Origin: Rubrivivax sp.
Lineage (GTDB): Bacteria > Pseudomonadota > Gammaproteobacteria > Burkholderiales > Burkholderiaceae_C
DNA: 64,000 nucleotides
Reading direction: 5' to 3'
NCBI GenBank assembly: GCA_027485165.1
Contig: JAIXRN010000075.1
Span: 62,001-126,000, forward strand
The position numbers and the translations under genes were made by a program. The notes beneath the pieces were generated by a model, which saw only the letters and a list, made by a program, of their open reading frames with translations, searched no databases and had not been told where the DNA came from. Shown here one piece after another: positions 60,499 through 64,000 of the stretch (positions are counted from its first letter, which is position 1; each line of letters begins with the position of its first letter).

Positions 60499-61014
60499 AT
60501 GCAGATCCGCGACGCGACGCCGGCCGACGCCGCGGCGCTGCTGGCCATCTACGCGCCCTTCGTCACCGACACCGCGGTGACGTTCGAAACCGCCGTGCCG
60601 GCGGTGGACGAGTTTGCGGCGCGCATCGCCAAGTCGCTGGCCGGCTGGGCCTGGCTGGTGGCCGTCGACGCTGATGGCCGCTGCCAGGGCTATGCCTACG
60701 GCGGCGCGCACCGCGAACGCGCGGCCTACCGCTACTGCGCCGAAGTGTCGGCCTACATCGCCCCCGGCCAACGTGGCCGGGGCCTGGGGCGGCAGCTCTA
60801 CACCGCGCTGTTCGAACGCCTGGCTGCCCGCGGCTACTGCACCGCGCTGGCTGGCGTGGCCCAGCCCAACGACGCCAGCATGGCCCTGCACCGGGCGCTG
60901 GGCTTCAGCCTGGTGGGCACCTTCCAGCGCGCAGGCTGGAAGTTCAGCGCCTGGCACGACATCAGCTGGCTGCAGCGCCCGCTGCGCGACGTGCCGCTGG
61001 ACGCCGCGGCCTGA
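60499..61014 (+). CDS. GNAT-family N-acetyltransferase (phosphinothricin acetyltransferase-like)
   Basis: A 171-residue acyltransferase: IRDATPADAAALLAIYAPFV at the N-terminus, GGAHRERAAYRYCAEVSAYIAPGQRGRG with the acetyl-CoA loop QRGRGLGRQLY, and the C-terminal VAQPNDASMALHRALGFSLVGTF, typical of Pat/YwnH amino-acid acetyltransferases. Relatives acetylate methionine sulfone or phosphinothricin; the true substrate here is unknown. It begins 14 bp after the DUF2059 gene with a modest RBS and is followed by a 49-bp convergent gap to the gamma-glutamyltransferase. Confidence 0.92.
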   Translation: MQIRDATPADAAALLAIYAPFVTDTAVTFETAVPAVDEFAARIAKSLAGWAWLVAVDADGRCQGYAYGGAHRERAAYRYCAEVSAYIAPGQRGRGLGRQLYTALFERLAARGYCTALAGVAQPNDASMALHRALGFSLVGTFQRAGWKFSAWHDISWLQRPLRDVPLDAAA

Positions 61015-61063
61015 CGCCAAGGCCTGGCGTTGCAGCCTGGGCGTGGCGGCCTGAGAGCGACCG

Positions 61064-62671
61064 TCAGAAGCCGACGGCCTGGCCTTCGCGCCGCGAGTCG
61101 CTGGCGGCCACATAGCCGTCTTCATAGTCGTCCGTCAGCCGGGCGATGAACTGGCCCGAGCCATAGTCCATGTAGGCGTCGGGCGTGGCCACGATCTCGT
61201 GCCCGCGCTCGCGCAGGCCCTGCTGCAACGCGGGCGACATCGTGTATTCACAGTCGATCTGCCGGCCGGTAGCAACCTTCCAGCGCGGCGCGTCGCAAGC
61301 GGCCTGGGGCTGCTGCTTGTGCACCAGCATGCGCACCAGGGTCTGCAGGTGGCCCTGCGGCTGCATGTTGCCGCCCATCACGCCGAAGCTCATCACCGGC
61401 TGGCCGTCCTTCGTCAGGAAGGCCGGGATGATGGTGTGGAAGGGCCGCTTGCCCGGTGCCACCTGGTTGGGGTGGCCGGCCTGCAGCGTAAAGCCGTGGC
61501 CGCGGTTCTGCAGGCTCACGCCCGTGCCGGGCACCACCACGCCGCTGCCGAAACCCATGTAGTTGCTCTGGATCAGGCTGACCATCATGCCGCGCTCGTC
61601 GGCTGCCGTCAGGTAGATGGTGCCGCCGCGCGGCGGCTGGCCGTGGGTCGGGTCGCTGGCCTTGTGGATGTCGATCAGGCGGGCGCGTTCGGCCAGGTAG
61701 GCGTCACTCAGGAGATCACTGGCGGTTACTTCGGTCATGTAGCGCGCGTCGGCCACCCAGCGATAGGTGTCGGCGAAGGCCAGCTTCATGGCCTCGATCT
61801 GCAGGTGCTGGCTTTCCAGGCTGTCCACCGCGAAGTCGCGGTAGGGCGTGTGTTCCAGCATGCCCATGGCCATCAGCGCCGAGATGCCCTGGCCGTTGGG
61901 CGGGATCTCGTGCACGGTGTGGCCGGCAAAGTGCTTCTGGATCGGCGTCACCCATTCCGGGCGGTAGGCGTCCAGGTCGGCCACCGTCATCGCGCCGCCA
62001 TTCGCGGCGGCATGGGCGGCCAGCTTTTCGGCCACTTCACCGCGGTAGAAGGCGTCTCCTTTAGTCTGCGCGATCAGCCGCAGCGTGCGCGCGGCGTCGG
62101 CGAACACGAAGCGCTCGCCTGGAGTGGGCGCACGGCCATGCGGCATGAAGGTCTGCGCAAAGCCGGGCTGGGCCTGCAGGCCGGGCACCTGGCGCGCCCA
62201 CTTGTCGGCCGTCACCACGCCCACGCCAAAGCCGCGCTCGGCCAGCTCGATGGCCGGCTGCAACAGGTCGGCAAAGGGCAGCTTGCCGAAGCGCTGCGAC
62301 AGCGCCACCCAGCCGGCCACGGCGCCGGGGGTGGTGACGCTGTCCCAGCCGCGCATGGGGAACACACCGCCATGCTTCTTCGCGAAGTAGTCGGGCGTCC
62401 AGGCCGCCGGCGCCACGCCCGATGAATTCAGGCCGTGCAGCTGCTGCCCGTCCCAGAGGATGACGAAGTTGTCGCTGCCCAGGCCGTTGCTGACGGGTTC
62501 GACCACGGTCATGGCCGCAGCCGTGGCAATGGCTGCGTCGACCGCATTCCCGCCGGCGCGCAGCATCTGCAGGCCGGCCTGCGCCGCCAACGGCTGCGAG
62601 GTGGCGACGACGTTGCGCGCAAACAGCGGGCTGCGCAGGGTGGGGTAGGGGTTGGTCCAGTCGAAGTTCAT
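61064..62671 (-). CDS. Gamma-glutamyltransferase family protein
   Basis: A 535-residue N-terminal-nucleophile enzyme of the GGT family. ATG 62671 gives MNFDWTNPYPTLRSPLFA; a longer frame to 62725 is possible. Family parts: VVATSQPLAAQAGLQMLRAGGNAVDAAIAT, DNFVILWDG, TPGAVAGWVAL, PPNGQGISALMAMGMLE and the autoprocessing site with Thr in GGTIYLTAADERGMMVS, after which the small subunit starts. GVVVPGTGVSLQNRG lies in the small subunit. There is no signal peptide, so it may be a cytoplasmic acylase-like member. The catalytic context differs from E. coli GGT (TTHYSVVD), so the substrate is uncertain. Confidence 0.9.
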   Translation of the reverse strand: MNFDWTNPYPTLRSPLFARNVVATSQPLAAQAGLQMLRAGGNAVDAAIATAAAMTVVEPVSNGLGSDNFVILWDGQQLHGLNSSGVAPAAWTPDYFAKKHGGVFPMRGWDSVTTPGAVAGWVALSQRFGKLPFADLLQPAIELAERGFGVGVVTADKWARQVPGLQAQPGFAQTFMPHGRAPTPGERFVFADAARTLRLIAQTKGDAFYRGEVAEKLAAHAAANGGAMTVADLDAYRPEWVTPIQKHFAGHTVHEIPPNGQGISALMAMGMLEHTPYRDFAVDSLESQHLQIEAMKLAFADTYRWVADARYMTEVTASDLLSDAYLAERARLIDIHKASDPTHGQPPRGGTIYLTAADERGMMVSLIQSNYMGFGSGVVVPGTGVSLQNRGHGFTLQAGHPNQVAPGKRPFHTIIPAFLTKDGQPVMSFGVMGGNMQPQGHLQTLVRMLVHKQQPQAACDAPRWKVATGRQIDCEYTMSPALQQGLRERGHEIVATPDAYMDYGSGQFIARLTDDYEDGYVAASDSRREGQAVGF

Positions 62672-63021
62672 GGGCTTGGGGGACGTGGAGAAAACGGGGA
62701 AGCGACGAAGGGGGCGGGCAAGCAAACGCGGAAGCCCGGAAGTATCTCGCTACCGGCAGGCCGCCACCGGCATCTCGCCATAGACCTGGCGCACCGCGCG
62801 TGGCGCGCAGCAGCGCGGGCCCAAACCGCGGCCGGGCGGGCTGAAACCGACGCTGAGACTTAGCGTGCGATACGACCGTGACATTCGACGCAATTGCAAC
62901 GCCTGGTAACCACCGGCGTCTTCGACCCCCTTAAACTAGGGATCAGGGAAGGTGGTCGTCACAATCCCACAGGCTTCTACACAGGCTGTTTGTCAAGCAC
63001 GCTTGACGCACGTTGGATCCC
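62672..63021. other. Intergenic region upstream of the MHFG PEP-CTERM gene
   Basis: 350 bp between divergent genes. It holds a 16-bp inverted repeat GTCAAGCACGCTTGAC (62992-63007; arms GTCAAGC/GCTTGAC, 2-bp spacer) 15 bp before the PEP-CTERM ATG, and TAAACT at about 62933-62938, a possible -10 box. No sigma-54 motif or further gene was found. Confidence 0.55.
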
Positions 63022-64000
63022 ATGTCCCTGGCCCTTGCCGCTGCCCTGGCACTTTCGCCAACCGTGCCCCAATGCTCGTGGGACAGCCCGGGCGTGAACC
63101 CCTTCATGGGCAACGTGCCGGCTGCGGTGGACCGCTACACCGACATCCCAGCAGCGGTGCGCGAACGCCTGAAGGCCCGCATGGCCGCGCGCCAGTACGA
63201 CGAGATGGCCACCATCCGCCGCGACAGCATCACCGGGCGCCAACGCTACGCCGCCGATATCCAGGACATGCATTTCGGGCAGGGCAAGGTCTGCCGCGCC
63301 GTGACGCGCACGAAGTGGGCGCCTGACGCCGTCGAGCGCGGGCTGGTGTACTGCGAAGCCGAGCACTGCATCATCGTGCCCACGGTGTGCCGCAACGTCA
63401 GCCGCGTCAAGCGCCTGCCGGGCCCGGGGACCGAAGCGCCCGGCGGCACGGCCGGTACGCCGCCCGGCATGCTGACAGGCCCCGGCGGGCCCGCCGCAGA
63501 CCCGGGCGGCAGCGCCGGCCCGCTGGCTGCCAACGACCCTGGCGAACTGGTCTTCGACCCCCCGGGCGCCGGCAACCCCAGTTTCAGCCAGGCCAGTCAA
63601 CCGCCTTCGCCGCTGCCTGCCGGAGGCGGCGGCTTGCCCCTGGTCGGTCTGCTGGGTGGCCTGCCGGGCCTGGGGCCCGCACCTGGCGGCGGCGGTGGTG
63701 GCGGCGGGCTTGGCCCCTTCGGCGGAGGGTCCGGCAGCGGGTCGAGCGGCGAAGGCGGTGCCAGCGCGCTGACGCCACCGGTCGGCGTACTGCCGCTCGG
63801 CGGCGGTTCGGTGGGCGGCGGTGGCATCACCGTCCCGCCCGTCGTGCCGGTGGTACCTGAAGTTCCGCCCACGCCAGAGGTGCCACCCACACCACCGGTG
63901 CCGCCTGTCCCGCCCGTTCCGCCTATTCCAGAGATCCCGCCGGTGCCGGAAATCCCACCGGTGCCAGAGATTCCCACGATCCCGCCGGTGCCGCCGTTGC
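63022..64000 (+). CDS. MHFG family PEP-CTERM protein, 3' end cut off
   Basis: About 326 residues are visible of an exported protein. A short hydrophobic start MSLALAAALALSPTVP acts as signal, followed by a compact domain with QCSWDSPGVNPFMGNVPAAV, YDEMATIRRDSITGRQRY, the diagnostic DMHFGQGKVC and Cys-rich GLVYCEAEHCIIVPTVCRNVS (residues about 90-135). The motif name gives the family, MHFG PEP-CTERM. The remainder is a Gly/Pro-rich, disordered region (GGGGGGGGLGPFGGGSGSG, then repeated Pro-Val-Pro-Pro-Glu motifs), and the PEP-CTERM tag lies beyond the edge. Function unknown. Confidence 0.85.
   Translation, partial: MSLALAAALALSPTVPQCSWDSPGVNPFMGNVPAAVDRYTDIPAAVRERLKARMAARQYDEMATIRRDSITGRQRYAADIQDMHFGQGKVCRAVTRTKWAPDAVERGLVYCEAEHCIIVPTVCRNVSRVKRLPGPGTEAPGGTAGTPPGMLTGPGGPAADPGGSAGPLAANDPGELVFDPPGAGNPSFSQASQPPSPLPAGGGGLPLVGLLGGLPGLGPAPGGGGGGGGLGPFGGGSGSGSSGEGGASALTPPVGVLPLGGGSVGGGGITVPPVVPVVPEVPPTPEVPPTPPVPPVPPVPPIPEIPPVPEIPPVPEIPTIPPVPPL

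Noticed and set aside
62880..63020. Sigma-54 promoter for the MHFG PEP-CTERM gene
   Set aside because: TGACATTCGACGCAATTGC resembles the pattern but lacks the GG of the -24 element.

Overview
The window comes from a high-GC betaproteobacterium, most likely a Burkholderiales member of the Rubrivivax/Leptothrix/Ideonella/Methylibium type. This is inferred from gene content: Bug-type solute-binding proteins without membrane partners, several PEP-CTERM proteins including one of the MHFG type, a protocatechuate 4,5-cleavage cluster, a LivGHMKF operon with two CoA ligases, and CCCCC(A)AGGGGG-centred intergenic palindromes typical of that order. No rRNA, tRNA, CRISPR array, insertion sequence or prophage is visible. 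Both ends are cut: a membrane permease at the left and a PEP-CTERM protein at the right.

Layout. 1-4.9 kb: AI-2E-type permease, then a DUF3299 lipid/metal-type ABC trio (periplasmic protein, FtsX-fold permease, ATPase), a small ORF and an NT5C1-like 5'-nucleotidase. 4.9-12.1 kb: M16 peptidase, two PEP-CTERM proteins flanking a large lamin-tail/ExeM-like secreted nuclease. 12.2-23 kb: a Crp/Fnr regulator divergent from a catabolic operon (acyl-CoA synthetase, LivG, LivH, LivM, LivK, LivF, a 97-aa protein, a PaaK-like ligase) followed by a Bug protein; two clean inverted repeats lie between regulator and operon. 23-33.4 kb: housekeeping (dtd, tyrS, M23 peptidase, anmK, erpA, rpsI, rplM, DUF2726, srkA, htpG). 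33.4-37.4 kb: a translationally coupled Xre antitoxin, RES NAD-phosphorylase toxin and aldo/keto reductase, then an exported amidase. 37.5-46.2 kb: the protocatechuate meta-cleavage operon (ligC, ligB, ligA, ligI, a DUF1932 dehydrogenase, Bug, ligK, ligJ, a ModA-like protein) with a divergent LysR regulator.

46.2-54.4 kb: a CHASE3 histidine kinase, a receiver-only regulator and a NarL-type regulator, then a Mla/Mce lipid transport operon (PqiC lipoprotein, MlaD, MlaF, MlaE) with an alpha/beta hydrolase. 54.6-61 kb: the most unusual block, an exported molybdenum hydroxylase (IorA/IorB type) whose genes overlap those of a SoxX-SoxY-SoxZ-SoxA set, with no soxB, soxCD or soxVW in the window, followed by DUF1415, DUF2059 and an acetyltransferase. 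61-64 kb: gamma-glutamyltransferase and a truncated MHFG PEP-CTERM gene.

How it works together. The lig operon encodes most of a route from protocatechuate through 4-carboxy-2-hydroxymuconate semialdehyde and 2-pyrone-4,6-dicarboxylate to pyruvate and oxaloacetate; the oxalomesaconate tautomerase is the missing step. The Liv operon looks like uptake plus CoA activation of a carboxylic or aromatic acid, under a Crp/Fnr regulator. The molybdenum hydroxylase/Sox operon suggests a periplasmic oxidase feeding c-type haem proteins. All functions are read from protein motifs by eye; no database search was run.
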